Shown: positions 1 through 9,840, counted from the stretch's first letter. The stretch is 64,000 bases of DNA from Lacihabitans soyangensis (GCF_024343775.1 NZ_RJUF01000174.1:62001-126000), one strand, 5' to 3'. Numbers and translations are program-made. Notes: generated from the letters alone by a model not told the origin.

Positions 1-77
1 TTGTTTTGCTCAATAGCTTCAAACAAAACCGATTTATAATGTGTCCAGAGAATATTATGAATTATTAATATCTTCAT
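1..77 (-). CDS. N-terminus of a glycosyltransferase-like protein (partial, runs off the left edge)
   Basis: The minus strand opens with ATG at 77-75 and stays open to the window edge, giving about 25 residues. They start MKILIIHN and continue with an LWTHYKS motif. The hydrophobic MKILIIHN strand followed by W-T-H is typical of the N-terminal Rossmann strand of GT4-type glycosyltransferases in Bacteroidota; that assignment is inference from a very short piece. The ATG lies inside the 3' end of the acyltransferase gene (23-base overlap), which suggests translational coupling in a surface-glycan operon read leftwards. Confidence 0.55.
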   Translation of the reverse strand, partial: MKILIIHNILWTHYKSVLFEAIEQN

Positions 78-1239
78 ACTTTACAAAAGTAGTTTCTTCT
101 GATAATGTTTGCTTTTGTTTGTTGGAATTTTGAGACTTCAAAAACGGCACTTCTACCAAAAAATGACTAAAATAGGCAAATACAATGGTGATTAATGCTC
201 CTACCAAAATATAAAATGAATGCTGTGGAAGTTGATTTTGATTATACTTTGAAATCATTCCAGAAACGAAAACCAAAATAGGAAAATGAGTAATATACAA
301 GGTATAGGAGAAATCACCAAAAAACTTGAAACGCTCTATATACCTTAAATTGAATTGCTTCTGATTTAAAAACAGTAAAATAGCTATTACACTAGTAAAG
401 AGAAGGGCAATTTTGAAATCATAGAAATTCTGATCTATTGAAATAAAATTTAGTAGGATAAACCCAAAGATCACCACGCCAATAAAAATCATCAAACTAA
501 CTTTTATTCGCTCTGCATATACCTCTGCCAACAAAACACCTAACCACCAGCACATTAGGCCTCCAAAAACTTCGATGGAGAGTTGTTCTGACCACCAAGT
601 GCTGTAATTAGAAAAATAGAATAGAACAATCAACAAAACTGTAGAGAGAACGATATTCTTCCTTGAAAACAGTAAAAAGAATGGATAGAGTAAATAAAAC
701 CAGGATTCCAACTTTAGCGACCAAGTGGGTCCGTTAGTTCCAAAAACGGGTACATACTGATGAAAAAGGAAAAATACATTGCCAATATAAGTAGATAAAC
801 TGTGTGAACTGTTGCCTATTGTCGTATTGATACCTGCATTGATCGTTTGGGCTGAGTAAATGGTATAACCTAAAGAACGTCCAACAAAATCGAGAACCGC
901 AGTTAAAACCAAAGCAAACAAAAATGGTGGATATATTCTTCGCACTCTTTTCAAATAAAAATGCCCAAAATTAATCTTTTGGTCGCCGTTCTTCTGGAAT
1001 TTCCTCACAAAACCGTTGTGAATGACGAAGCCCGACAAAACAAAAAATAACAAGACAGCTTCATGACCGTATTTAAATAAAGTAAAAAAATACATTTCAA
1101 TTTTTTCGAATATCGAGTAAGCCTGCGTATGTTTTAAAAAACCTTCCGAGTAGCCCTCCCAAAGTAACCATCGAGCGTGGCCAATCATTACGTATATGGC
1201 CGCCATACCCCGAAGACCGTCTAAAAACTTAATATTCAT
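55..1239 (-). CDS. Acyltransferase family 3 membrane protein
   Basis: Polytopic membrane protein of 394 residues (ATG at 1239; a TTG one codon upstream is less likely). It belongs to the acyltransferase-3 family (PF01757), which transfers acetyl or other acyl groups to sugars of exported polysaccharides. The N-terminus shows the family signature, an Arg at residue 10 and the putative catalytic His at residue 21 (G-H-A-R). A basic R-V-R-R-I-Y-P-P motif follows after the second helix, and about ten hydrophobic helices complete the protein. The Lys- and Gln-rich C-terminal tail is cytoplasmic-looking. It sits between a glycosyltransferase start and, divergently, a GT2 gene, so modification of a surface polysaccharide is likely. 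The acceptor sugar cannot be read from the sequence. Confidence 0.88.
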   Translation of the reverse strand: MNIKFLDGLRGMAAIYVMIGHARWLLWEGYSEGFLKHTQAYSIFEKIEMYFFTLFKYGHEAVLLFFVLSGFVIHNGFVRKFQKNGDQKINFGHFYLKRVRRIYPPFLFALVLTAVLDFVGRSLGYTIYSAQTINAGINTTIGNSSHSLSTYIGNVFFLFHQYVPVFGTNGPTWSLKLESWFYLLYPFFLLFSRKNIVLSTVLLIVLFYFSNYSTWWSEQLSIEVFGGLMCWWLGVLLAEVYAERIKVSLMIFIGVVIFGFILLNFISIDQNFYDFKIALLFTSVIAILLFLNQKQFNLRYIERFKFFGDFSYTLYITHFPILVFVSGMISKYNQNQLPQHSFYILVGALITIVFAYFSHFLVEVPFLKSQNSNKQKQTLSEETTFVKYEDINNS

Positions 1240-1455
1240 CAAAGGTTATTATAGTGGTTTGATTTTTTCGACAAAATTTGCCTTTAAATCAAAAACTGGA
1301 ATTAAGATAAACTCTCGTTTTGCGAGAATTTGTTTCGCAAAGATAGAAAAACTTATTGATTTTGCCTTTTGGCAAATTTGACAAATAAAATCATTTATCC
1401 CTCTACAAAAGGCCTCATTTAGATGTAGATAAGTGTATTTCTGAAAAAATGGTTG

Positions 1456-1463
1456 TATTTTTG
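1456..1463 (+). promoter_or_regulatory. Possible Bacteroidota -7 box for the GT2 gene
   Basis: TATTTTTG fits the TAnnTTTG -7 consensus of Bacteroidota housekeeping promoters and lies 49 bases before the GT2 start codon. No clear TTTG -33 element is seen upstream. The rest of the 1240-1512 intergenic region holds two short inverted repeats (1313-1327 and 1361-1376) without a clear T-run. Confidence 0.3.
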
Positions 1464-1512
1464 ATTTTTAAGTAAATTTATAAACCATAGAAAGTCCTCT
1501 AAAACCTTTCCA

Positions 1513-2412
1513 ATGAGCATTACGGCAGTCATTCTCACGTATAATGAAGAAATACACATAGAAAGGTGCATAAAATCTCTGCAACCTATATGCGACCGGA
1601 TATGCATTGTTGATTCCTTTTCCAACGACCGAACACTTGAAATCTGCCGAAACCTTGGAGTAGATGTTTACCAAAATAAATGGGAAAACAATCATTCAAA
1701 ACAAATGAACTGGGCCATAGACAACTGCGACATTACATCAATGTGGACCATGAGAATGGATGCGGATGAATATATTTTACCAGAGCTTCAGGCCGAAATC
1801 ATAGAAAAAATACCCACTCTAAAACCAGAGATTTCCGGAATAGAACTTAAAAGACGAGTCTATTTTAAAGGAAAATGGATCAAAAATGGAGGTTTTTACC
1901 CTATAAAGTTGATAAGACTCTGGAAAACTGGCAAAGGCTACAGCGAGGAGAGATTCATGGATGAGCACATCGTAGTCAACTCTGGTGAAATTGTGTGTTT
2001 TGAAAACGATATGGTGGATGAAAACTTAAATGATATCAATTGGTGGACCGTTAAGCACCTCAACTATGCCAGACGAGAGGCGGTTGACTTTTTGTCGAAC
2101 AAATATGACTTAGGAGTTAACACTGAGAAAGAGGTAAATATCACGAAACAAGCCGAAAGAAAAAGAAAGCTAAAAGATAATTTTTATTACAAACTGCCTT
2201 ACGGCCTGAGACCTTTAATGTACTTTACTGGTCGATTTGTGTTTCAGTTAGGTATTCTAGACGGATTAAAAGGCTGGATTTTTCATTTTTTACAGGCCTT
2301 TTGGTACAGAATTTTGGTAGACATCAATATTTACGAAATAGAGAAGGCAACGAATAAAAAACCAGAGGAAATAGAGAAATATATTTCGGAGAAATGGAAA
2401 ATTAAGCTTTAA
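1513..2412 (+). CDS. Glycosyltransferase family 2 (WaaE/KdtX-like)
   Basis: 299-residue GT-A glycosyltransferase. The N-terminus reads ITAVILTYNEE, the usual start of the family 2 nucleotide-sugar-binding fold. An I-V-D-S-F-S-N-D motif follows, and a D83-A-D85 metal-binding motif sits in R-M-D-A-D-E. The C-terminal third (after about residue 220) carries an amphipathic or hydrophobic stretch (G-L-R-P-L-M-Y-F) seen in WaaE-like LPS-core glycosyltransferases, so membrane association is expected. It is convergent with the O-antigen ligase-like gene, with stop codons 2 bases apart and no visible terminator. A role in LPS or capsule assembly is inferred from family and neighbours; donor and acceptor are unknown. 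Confidence 0.87.
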   Translation: MSITAVILTYNEEIHIERCIKSLQPICDRICIVDSFSNDRTLEICRNLGVDVYQNKWENNHSKQMNWAIDNCDITSMWTMRMDADEYILPELQAEIIEKIPTLKPEISGIELKRRVYFKGKWIKNGGFYPIKLIRLWKTGKGYSEERFMDEHIVVNSGEIVCFENDMVDENLNDINWWTVKHLNYARREAVDFLSNKYDLGVNTEKEVNITKQAERKRKLKDNFYYKLPYGLRPLMYFTGRFVFQLGILDGLKGWIFHFLQAFWYRILVDINIYEIEKATNKKPEEIEKYISEKWKIKL

Positions 2413-2413
2413 C

Positions 2414-3703
2414 CTATTTCCGAACAAACCTGACCAATAAGATATACATACCCAGTCGGGTGTAATCTATCACAACTCCAGCCACGAAATTGGCCACAAA
2501 ATAGTATATAAAGGCATAAGCTATAAACTCAGTGCCCATGCTTTCAGGATTCCTGATTTCTCGCCATGCTATTTTTACTAAATAGAAAAACATCACAGAG
2601 TAAAAAATAAATATAAAAATGCCGTAAGAATCAAGAACCTCCATGTGTGGTACATCCACATACAAACTCTGGTAGCCATTCCCAAAAAGTACATATCTTA
2701 CTTTACCTTTTTCTAAATTCTTTTCAAAACGTTCAAAAACCTTACCTACAAGCATAATTCTTGTATTGGCAGAATCATCGCCTTTAACTTTGGCCTTTTT
2801 ACCCCCTTCGTTGCCAGCCAACGAGTTCAAAATGTTATTAAACCTGTAGGTCGTATACTTTGTAATTGGAGTAATAAAATCAGAATCCTTATCTAACGAA
2901 GAAATACCTTTTACTATTCCCAAAGTTAGGGCAAGTAGAACATACCACTTTGAAAATAAGAACTTTATGGTTGAACCTATTTGCCTCAGACTGTAATTAA
3001 AATAAAAAAACAAACTCAAAAATATAAAGGCTGACAAAATTGCAAGCATGGTTTGCGTTAGAAACAATACCACAAAAAGCAGTAAAATGGTCAACAAAGG
3101 AATAATGAAACCAATCTTAAATCTTTGGTGGTATTTTAACACTAAAACACTAGCTACCAAACCATAAAATGCCCCTCGGGAGTTAATATGAGGGTTTCCG
3201 CCGGTGGCACCTTTTTCGTCAAGAGCTATGGATGCCCTTTGACCAAACTGGTAAAGAGGATTGGTGAAAGTAAAATATATAAGCGAAACAGCCCCTAGAA
3301 TAGAAAGAAAAATTACGAAATAAAAGAAGGTTTCGTTGAGCGATTCCCTTCTGAGAAAAAGTGTCGCAAAAAACAGAATAAAAATAAGAATGAAGTTCAA
3401 AAACTCCCTTGTGCCGTTTACAGCAGTGTATCTATCCCTAAGTAGAAAATAAGAAAAACCTATCAAAATAAAAATAGATAACATCGTGATGCCCACCTTG
3501 TTGGGCATATCGAATGTCCTTAAATCCTTAAAAAGAAAGGAAAGAACATATGGAAAAAAAAGTAGAAAAATAGCAAAAAAAGTATTCGCTGGTGCGAGCT
3601 TAATACCATCACGAAGGAAATAAATAAACGGTAAGCCTGCCAAAAAAGTGGCAACGGCCAGGCCATCTCTATTTGCTAAAAACTTATTAAGTAGATACTT
3701 CAT
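2414..3703 (-). CDS. O-antigen ligase/polymerase-like polytopic membrane protein
   Basis: 429-residue integral membrane protein with roughly ten to twelve hydrophobic helices and one large hydrophilic loop (about residues 275-340, rich in K, D and G) near the C-terminal side. That layout is typical of the Wzy/WaaL O-antigen ligase superfamily. The motif N-P-H-I-N-S-R-G-A-F-Y before a hydrophobic helix resembles the ligase family pattern. It probably acts at the periplasmic face of the inner membrane, joining or polymerising lipid-linked glycans. Together with the neighbouring GT2 and acyltransferase it marks a polysaccharide locus. Sequence conservation in this superfamily is weak, so ligase versus polymerase cannot be decided. 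Confidence 0.7.
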   Translation of the reverse strand: MKYLLNKFLANRDGLAVATFLAGLPFIYFLRDGIKLAPANTFFAIFLLFFPYVLSFLFKDLRTFDMPNKVGITMLSIFILIGFSYFLLRDRYTAVNGTREFLNFILIFILFFATLFLRRESLNETFFYFVIFLSILGAVSLIYFTFTNPLYQFGQRASIALDEKGATGGNPHINSRGAFYGLVASVLVLKYHQRFKIGFIIPLLTILLLFVVLFLTQTMLAILSAFIFLSLFFYFNYSLRQIGSTIKFLFSKWYVLLALTLGIVKGISSLDKDSDFITPITKYTTYRFNNILNSLAGNEGGKKAKVKGDDSANTRIMLVGKVFERFEKNLEKGKVRYVLFGNGYQSLYVDVPHMEVLDSYGIFIFIFYSVMFFYLVKIAWREIRNPESMGTEFIAYAFIYYFVANFVAGVVIDYTRLGMYILLVRFVRK

Positions 3704-3802
3704 TCAATAAAATTTCACAAAAATACAATGAAATATCTTGACATAGACGTTTTGCTGAGCAAATATGCCTTTAAAAAAGGAAAATTGTGTGGACTATATA
3801 AT

Positions 3803-4342
3803 TTATTTGACTTCTATCTGAAAGTCAATATTGATGTCATCACTGCCTGGAGCAGCAGTACCATCTTTGGATTTTTTACCATTAATCGGTGGCTGATGTC
3901 TTAATTGTATCTTCAAAGAACCTGCGGCCGCTGATTTTGAAGTGAATTTGCCCATTAACCCAATAGGCAGCAGATTCACATCTTTATCTGCATAAGTATA
4001 TGTTCCAATAGTAGTACTTGAAGGGGTGATTACTACCAAATGCTCATCCCCTTCTTCTTTTACCTCTTCTGTAATATTCAAGGCGGGGGTTTTACTTTCA
4101 TCCAAAAATTCAACACTTAGGTCATAGCTTGTGTTTGGCTTTAAGTTTATTTTCTCCACTGTAGGAGCCATACCACCGTCACCATCTAGGTCTTTATAAG
4201 CGAATGACCTGGTTTCATTTCCATTCTTAAAATTGAGCTTTACAGTAGTAATTAACTCATTCTCCTCACCTATTTCGTCTTCTTTTTTACAAGCCGACAA
4301 ACCTAATACAACGCTCAAAACGAAAATACCTAAATTTTTCAT
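3803..4342 (-). CDS. Small secreted lipoprotein next to a TonB receptor
   Basis: 179-residue lipoprotein. ATG at 4342 is chosen over an upstream TTG at 4369 because it immediately precedes a lipoprotein signal peptide with lipobox L-S-A-C (Cys18) followed by K-K-E-D-E. The mature part is acidic and predicted to be beta-rich, with several short hydrophobic strands; it ends in a D-I-N-I-D-F-Q-I-E-V strand. I do not recognise a named domain. It lies 51 bases downstream of the TonB-dependent receptor on the same strand and is probably cotranscribed, so an accessory role in the same uptake system is likely. Similar small lipoproteins beside TonB receptors are common in Cytophagales, but the ligand is unknown. 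Confidence 0.75.
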   Translation of the reverse strand: MKNLGIFVLSVVLGLSACKKEDEIGEENELITTVKLNFKNGNETRSFAYKDLDGDGGMAPTVEKINLKPNTSYDLSVEFLDESKTPALNITEEVKEEGDEHLVVITPSSTTIGTYTYADKDVNLLPIGLMGKFTSKSAAAGSLKIQLRHQPPINGKKSKDGTAAPGSDDINIDFQIEVK

Positions 4343-4393
4343 TGAAATAAAATTATTGATTAAATGCAACTATGTTGCAAATATAATAACAAT

Positions 4394-6781
4394 TTAGAAA
4401 ATGATATTCGTTCTTACCGAAAAATTTCTTCCGATTTCGTCAGAAAAGTATCTAAAACGATTGAGATAGTCGCGATAGACGGTATTCAAAATGTTTTTAC
4501 ATTCTAGGCTTACTTTGAAAGAATTCGTTTTTTTTAACTTAAAATCCTTCGACAGCATTACATCAAACAGATTATAGCCCTCCGGAGCAGCCATATAATC
4601 TCCGTTTATAAGATTCAAAAATGAAGAATCTGAGGCCTTCTCAAAAATAGATGCCTGTGGAGTACGATTTTGTTTAAAAACCAATCGATGATTTAAGGTT
4701 ATTTCATTAACCCAAAAGTCATTAAACCTATAGGTCAGGTTGGTTTCAGACCTATTTGCTGGCATAAAAATCAAGGGTTGATTTCGATTTAGATCATCGG
4801 CCCAGAGTAAAGAAAGCTGATTTGAAATAGTAAATCTCTGAAATTTAGACCATGTATTTGAAATATCAAAACCAGCAAACCGTGCATCGGTTTGGGTATA
4901 TTTAAACTCAGGAAACGCACCACGAATAGTCAATATGGAATTACCAGTTGGTGCCAAGAATATGTAATTATTCAAATGGTTAAAGTAAGCCAAAACCTCA
5001 AGCTGATAGAATTTACTAGTGAAATTTAATACAAAAGAGTTTTCTAAAACCTTTTCAGTCTTTAAGCTCAATTCTCCGACCTCATAGGCCGCAGAACCAT
5101 GATGTACCCCATCGCTGTACAATTCGCTCACCACCGGTGGCTTCCAGGCCGTGGCAAAATTATACCCAAGTTTTAGCCTATTATTAAAATTCCTGCTGAC
5201 ACTGAATGTATTGGTAATGCTTTGATTATTAAATTCATCTCTTGTAACCTGTGTTTGGAGTCTTTTTAGATAAAAAACATCGAGATATCTTTTGTCCCAT
5301 CGTATTCCCGCCTCAAGCTCAAAATCCCCTTTAACATATCGCTCAATCCAAAAAGCTCCCATCGTAAAATTGGTATAATTCGGAATCAAAACATTTGATT
5401 TTTGCGGTTCTCGAATATTTCCTGTTGAGATATTATATTGATAAAGACCATTTAGGCCAATATTTCCTGCAATATTTTTAAAAAAAGGTTTGTGGTTAAA
5501 CAACACCTCCAAAGTATTTGTGTTTATTTTAAAAATCTGAGCGGTATTTCTATCTCCCCTTAAAGCGTCAACCTCAGCCCTAAAGTTATATTGCTGACCA
5601 AAGGTAATCTGCAGGCTTTGATTATTTCGAAGCTGTTGATTCAATTTTAGCTTCAATAAACTATGCTGAATATCTTGATAAGGTTTATTAATTTTATAAG
5701 TAAATTCCTCTGGCGTGTAAATATCTAAAGGTTTATCTCGTCCAATTGCTTGGGCCAAATCCGTTGTGTTCCCGATATGCGAACCAGAGAAAATGCCGAT
5801 TTTTGAGTTAAACTGACTAAAAAACACATTTAAGTCTGTCCGCCTTCTTGAATATTTAGCTCCGATAGAAAAATTGAATTCTTGAGAACCGGTGTTGGCC
5901 AACTTATAATTCGGAGTTGCAACATCGCCGCCTTTCTTCGTACTGGCTTGTAGCCTCCAATCCAAACCTTTTATTTTATGGGTACTACTCTCTACAATTG
6001 CCGAAAGTCCATTTTGCCAGCCATTTGACATAGAATACTGGTTTATTTCGGTCTGAATTCTATCTAAATGTTTGAGCTCATTGGGTTCTATAATAATTAC
6101 TCCACCAATGGCATCCGGGCCATAACGTACACTTTTTGCTCCCTTTATCACCGTGATTTGTTTGGCCAAAAACGGATCTATCTCAGGTGCGTGCTCATTT
6201 CCCCACTGCTGAGCCTCATGTCTAATGCCATTATTTATGGTCAAAATACGATTAGAATGCATGCCATGAATAACTGGCTTTCCTATAGAAGAACCTGTTT
6301 GAATAATCGAAACGCCTGAAATCGAGTTAAGTATGGTGGCCAAATTTTGACCTGTTAGCTTTTTAAGCTGTTCGACATCTAGTTGTTTCTCATTCCCAGA
6401 CACACTTTCAATTCTTTTGGCTGAAATATTTATGCCATCTAAATGAATCTCTGATTCGTTCAGTTTGAAGTTATGTGTATTTTCATGAATAAGGTTTACC
6501 TCCAGTTTTTGGGCATCATACCCCAAAATCCTGATGTTCATTTCATATTTACCCTCACAAACATTCTCAATCTTGTAGTCTCCATTTTTGTCGGAAAAAG
6601 TGGCTTTTTTTTGTGCACTTATCTCTATCAGAGCCCCGACTATGGGCTCACGAGTTTGCTTATCCGTGACTTTGCCCACCACGAAACAATTACAATTAAC
6701 CTCTTGAGCTTGAAGTAATTGAAACGAAAAAATAAAATTCAGAATCAAGAAATTCTTGATGTAAAATCCTTTTTGCAACAT
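4394..6781 (-). CDS. TonB-dependent outer-membrane receptor
   Basis: 795-residue outer-membrane receptor. A signal peptide ends at L-L-Q-A-Q near residue 26. A carboxypeptidase-regulatory-like domain follows at about 30-115 (G-K-V-T-D-K-Q-T-R-E-P-I). The plug lies at about 135-235, with the motif I-K-G-A-K-S-V-R-Y-G-P-D-A-I-G-G-V, and a 22-strand-type barrel ends in an aromatic residue (N-I-I-F). The plug carries the triplet W-G-N-E-H-A-P-E-I-D. The family imports scarce ligands such as metal chelates or cobalamin. It is shorter than SusC proteins and has no SusD partner, so metal or siderophore uptake is more likely than glycan uptake; this is inference. The small lipoprotein gene follows directly. 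Confidence 0.9.
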   Translation of the reverse strand: MLQKGFYIKNFLILNFIFSFQLLQAQEVNCNCFVVGKVTDKQTREPIVGALIEISAQKKATFSDKNGDYKIENVCEGKYEMNIRILGYDAQKLEVNLIHENTHNFKLNESEIHLDGINISAKRIESVSGNEKQLDVEQLKKLTGQNLATILNSISGVSIIQTGSSIGKPVIHGMHSNRILTINNGIRHEAQQWGNEHAPEIDPFLAKQITVIKGAKSVRYGPDAIGGVIIIEPNELKHLDRIQTEINQYSMSNGWQNGLSAIVESSTHKIKGLDWRLQASTKKGGDVATPNYKLANTGSQEFNFSIGAKYSRRRTDLNVFFSQFNSKIGIFSGSHIGNTTDLAQAIGRDKPLDIYTPEEFTYKINKPYQDIQHSLLKLKLNQQLRNNQSLQITFGQQYNFRAEVDALRGDRNTAQIFKINTNTLEVLFNHKPFFKNIAGNIGLNGLYQYNISTGNIREPQKSNVLIPNYTNFTMGAFWIERYVKGDFELEAGIRWDKRYLDVFYLKRLQTQVTRDEFNNQSITNTFSVSRNFNNRLKLGYNFATAWKPPVVSELYSDGVHHGSAAYEVGELSLKTEKVLENSFVLNFTSKFYQLEVLAYFNHLNNYIFLAPTGNSILTIRGAFPEFKYTQTDARFAGFDISNTWSKFQRFTISNQLSLLWADDLNRNQPLIFMPANRSETNLTYRFNDFWVNEITLNHRLVFKQNRTPQASIFEKASDSSFLNLINGDYMAAPEGYNLFDVMLSKDFKLKKTNSFKVSLECKNILNTVYRDYLNRFRYFSDEIGRNFSVRTNIIF

Positions 6782-6796
6782 GATTGCAAAAGTAAC

Positions 6797-6833
6797 AAAA
6801 AAGCCCTGAATATGTGCTATTCAGGGCTTTTTT
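6797..6833 (-). terminator. Rho-independent terminator of the DUF2723 gene
   Basis: A strong inverted repeat (AAGCCCTGAATA and its complement around a TGTGC loop) is followed on the minus strand by a T-run. It lies 17 bases past the DUF2723 stop codon and just before the TonB receptor start, so the receptor gene must have a promoter inside or very close to this hairpin, or depend on read-through. Confidence 0.85.
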
Positions 6834-6849
6834 ATGATAAAATCGTCGA

Positions 6850-9840
6850 CTATTGAATTTTGGCTAAGTGACCATCATATATTTTCTTGAATTTTTCGGA
6901 AAGTGGTTTATCATATTGCTCTGCAGCCGAATAAAGCATTTGAATGGTACGCATATTGGACTGGATAAACTGCTGAATATTCCCATCACCCCATTGTCTA
7001 TTTCCAGGAGTTTTGTTTTGCTCAATGAAATAGTTCAATTCTTGATCAGCTCTATTTACCATCAATTCAGCAATTTTCTTGGCTTTTTCAGGCTTACCTA
7101 TTTCGTAATAAAATATTGGATAGTTGCTCACCAATTGGTCGTAAGGAACGGTATTGTCTGGCATTAATTCAAGTGACTTATCCAAAAACTTCTCCGCTTC
7201 CTCTTTTTTACCTTCTCTAACCAACTCGTCCACCAACCTCAAAAACGCAAACCTAGCTGTCACCATTGGCACTTTTAGATAGGTTTCTGAATCATAATAA
7301 ACATTCGGATTATTAAGATTTCTCCAGGCCATTTTGTTGGTAAGCCTATCTTTCATGATGTCAGTGTTCACAAAACCATCTCTTGCACCAGCCACTTTGA
7401 AAGGCATAAGTCTGTAGGCATATCCTTCAAGTTGACAATACTCCTTAAGATTCATATATGAAGATGGTGATAATGTACCCGAAAAATATATTGGTCTTTT
7501 CCAATTGTTCTGAGCTATGATGTCTAACACTAGAAGGTCGTTTTTCAGAATATCTCTCTCACCAAAATTCCACTCAATTCTGTCTTTCACCAAAGCCTTG
7601 TATTTTTCAGGAACGAAGTTAGCCCTTGCGATTTCTTCCGAATTCTGATCCATATAGAAATTTGGAGAAGGCAATACGCTTATCATTTCACCAGAACTAA
7701 CTTGCATTTGTATCGCAGGATCGTTCTTTTTTACCAAATTCAAATATTCTTTAAGGTTAATGCCCGCTTGAATCTGTGGATTTGGATTTTTTACATAAGG
7801 AATCTGGTCGTTGATACCCTTGTAATAATTTTCACTATTCATCGAAATCGGCAAAGCTTCAGATTCATAAGTTTTGCGTTTCATTTGGTCTATATACCAA
7901 TCAGTACCCAAAAGACTCAAATTACATACTCTCACGTCAGTTCTAAATCCTTCTACCTCCTGAACATACCATAGTGGGAAGGTATCGTTATCGCCACCAG
8001 TAAATAGTATGGCGTTCTTTTCACAAGAATTCAAAAGGTTTTTGGCAAAATCTATCTGGTGGTATCTGTCTGACCTATCGTGACCTGGCCAAGCTTCTTT
8101 AGCCATAATTACCGGAATAGCAAGCCCAAGAACCGTGGCAATTCCCGCTTTAGCCGAAAGGTTTTTGATAAATTTCAACACATACTCGGCCAGACCCATT
8201 ACTCCTATTCCTACCCAAATAGCAAAGAAATAAAACGAACCCACATAAATGTAATCACGCTCACGAGGCTCAACGGGTGGAGAATTGAGGTAAATAACCA
8301 GACCTAAACCCGTAAAGAAGAACAACAGGAACATTACAATAGCATCCTTACCTCTTTTAAGATACATAAAGAAAAAGCCCAGAATACCCAATATCAGTGG
8401 AAGTCCATAATAATTTGTACGGCCTTTATTATTTGCAAATGATGCAGGAAGCTCCGACTTAGTTTCAAAAATATTTGTACCAGCTACATCCGAAATATCA
8501 GAAGCTCTACCCCAGAAATTCCAAATAAAATACCTCCAATACATGTGTCCAAACTGGTGGCTGAACATAAACTTGAGATTATCGAAAAGTCCGGGACGTT
8601 GACCTTCGGCCAGATTTAGTTTACTCCTGTATAGGCTGATGTGAGCAGGATCCTGACTCCAAACACGTGGAAGCAACATTTTACCGTTGTTATCCCAAAC
8701 GTACTCAGGGTTATAATCGTAAGCCTCATATTTATCTTTTCCAACTTTATAATTTGGCTCACCTTTTTTTATTTCGTTCAATTGAGCGGTGTATATCGGT
8801 CCATAAAGCAATGGTCTAGAACCATACTGCTCTCTTTTTAGATAATACGTAAAGTTTAGTACATCACTCGGGTTATTTTCGTTGATTGGCGGATTATAAT
8901 TTGACCTAATTAAGGCGATAGTATAAGTTGAATATCCTATCAGAACAAAAGCAAATGATAACAAAATGGTGTTGGCGATAGCCTTGCCTTGCTTTTGGGT
9001 GTAATGAATTCCGTAAGCCAAAGATGCTATGAGCACGATAATGAAGAAAATCATACCAGATGCGAACGGCAAACCAAATGAATTAACGAATAGCTTATCG
9101 AATGAGAAACTCAAGGTTGGTAAACCGGTAATTAAACCTACCATTATCACACCCAAAACTACTAAACCTGTTGAGAAAGCTATAAATCCTCCTTTGAAAG
9201 ATACTTTATCGGTATTTTTAAAGTAAAACAAAATAGCAAGAGCTGGAATAGTTACCAAGTTTAATAAGTGAACTCCAATGGACAAACCCACCAAATAAGC
9301 AACAAATAGCAGCCATTTATTTTGTGCAGCAGGATTTTCGATCAATTCCCATCTGAATGCAGCCCAAACAACTATCGCCGTAAAAAACGACGACATGCCG
9401 TAAACCTCTGCCTCAACAGCTGAAAACCAGAAAGACTCCGAAAAATTATAAACCAACGAGCCTACCAAAGCCGCACCAAGAACTAAAATGGTCTCTGGAG
9501 TGGTGATATTGTCAGCATTTTTGCCCACCATTTTTCTTCCAATCAAGGAAATGGTCCAGAACATAAAGAGTATGGTAAAAGCACTTGCCAAAACTGATAC
9601 CATGTTGACCATTAAAGCGACCTTGGTTACATCCGAACCAGCGAACATTGACGCAATGCGGCCGATTAGCAAGAAAAACGGTGCACCTGCTGGGTGAGGA
9701 ACCTGCAATTTATAAGCACAGGCTATGAATTCACCGCAATCCCAGAAACTGGCCGTGGGCTCAACAGTTAGCGTGAATGTAATCAACGAAATCGCAAAAA
9801 CGAGCCATCCGCCAATATTGTTTAAATTTTTAAAATTCAT
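6850..9840 (-). CDS. DUF2723 family membrane protein (GT-C-like)
   Basis: 996-residue protein of the DUF2723 family (PF11028), very common in Bacteroidota. The N-terminal half (about 1-330) has many transmembrane helices and begins with a short cytoplasmic stretch. The first loop contains the acidic motif W-D-C-G-E-F-I, which resembles the acidic first-loop motif of GT-C protein O-glycosyltransferases. Further helices lie near residues 480-580. The remaining periplasmic C-terminal part ends in TPR-like helices (E-G-K-K-E-E-A-E-K-F). A GT-C-type role in protein glycosylation in the inner membrane is inferred from topology and from general knowledge of the family. It appears monocistronic, with a strong terminator behind it. 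Confidence 0.88.
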   Translation of the reverse strand: MNFKNLNNIGGWLVFAISLITFTLTVEPTASFWDCGEFIACAYKLQVPHPAGAPFFLLIGRIASMFAGSDVTKVALMVNMVSVLASAFTILFMFWTISLIGRKMVGKNADNITTPETILVLGAALVGSLVYNFSESFWFSAVEAEVYGMSSFFTAIVVWAAFRWELIENPAAQNKWLLFVAYLVGLSIGVHLLNLVTIPALAILFYFKNTDKVSFKGGFIAFSTGLVVLGVIMVGLITGLPTLSFSFDKLFVNSFGLPFASGMIFFIIVLIASLAYGIHYTQKQGKAIANTILLSFAFVLIGYSTYTIALIRSNYNPPINENNPSDVLNFTYYLKREQYGSRPLLYGPIYTAQLNEIKKGEPNYKVGKDKYEAYDYNPEYVWDNNGKMLLPRVWSQDPAHISLYRSKLNLAEGQRPGLFDNLKFMFSHQFGHMYWRYFIWNFWGRASDISDVAGTNIFETKSELPASFANNKGRTNYYGLPLILGILGFFFMYLKRGKDAIVMFLLFFFTGLGLVIYLNSPPVEPRERDYIYVGSFYFFAIWVGIGVMGLAEYVLKFIKNLSAKAGIATVLGLAIPVIMAKEAWPGHDRSDRYHQIDFAKNLLNSCEKNAILFTGGDNDTFPLWYVQEVEGFRTDVRVCNLSLLGTDWYIDQMKRKTYESEALPISMNSENYYKGINDQIPYVKNPNPQIQAGINLKEYLNLVKKNDPAIQMQVSSGEMISVLPSPNFYMDQNSEEIARANFVPEKYKALVKDRIEWNFGERDILKNDLLVLDIIAQNNWKRPIYFSGTLSPSSYMNLKEYCQLEGYAYRLMPFKVAGARDGFVNTDIMKDRLTNKMAWRNLNNPNVYYDSETYLKVPMVTARFAFLRLVDELVREGKKEEAEKFLDKSLELMPDNTVPYDQLVSNYPIFYYEIGKPEKAKKIAELMVNRADQELNYFIEQNKTPGNRQWGDGNIQQFIQSNMRTIQMLYSAAEQYDKPLSEKFKKIYDGHLAKIQ

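Noticed and set aside
1313-1376. Two short inverted repeats as terminators
   Set aside because: Stems of 5-6 bp without a proper T-run on either strand.
3728-3904. A 58-codon plus-strand frame starting M-K-Y-L-D-I-D-V-L-L between the O-antigen ligase-like and lipoprotein genes
   Set aside because: More than half of it is antisense to the end of the lipoprotein gene. It has no recognisable similarity and no promoter or ribosome-binding support.
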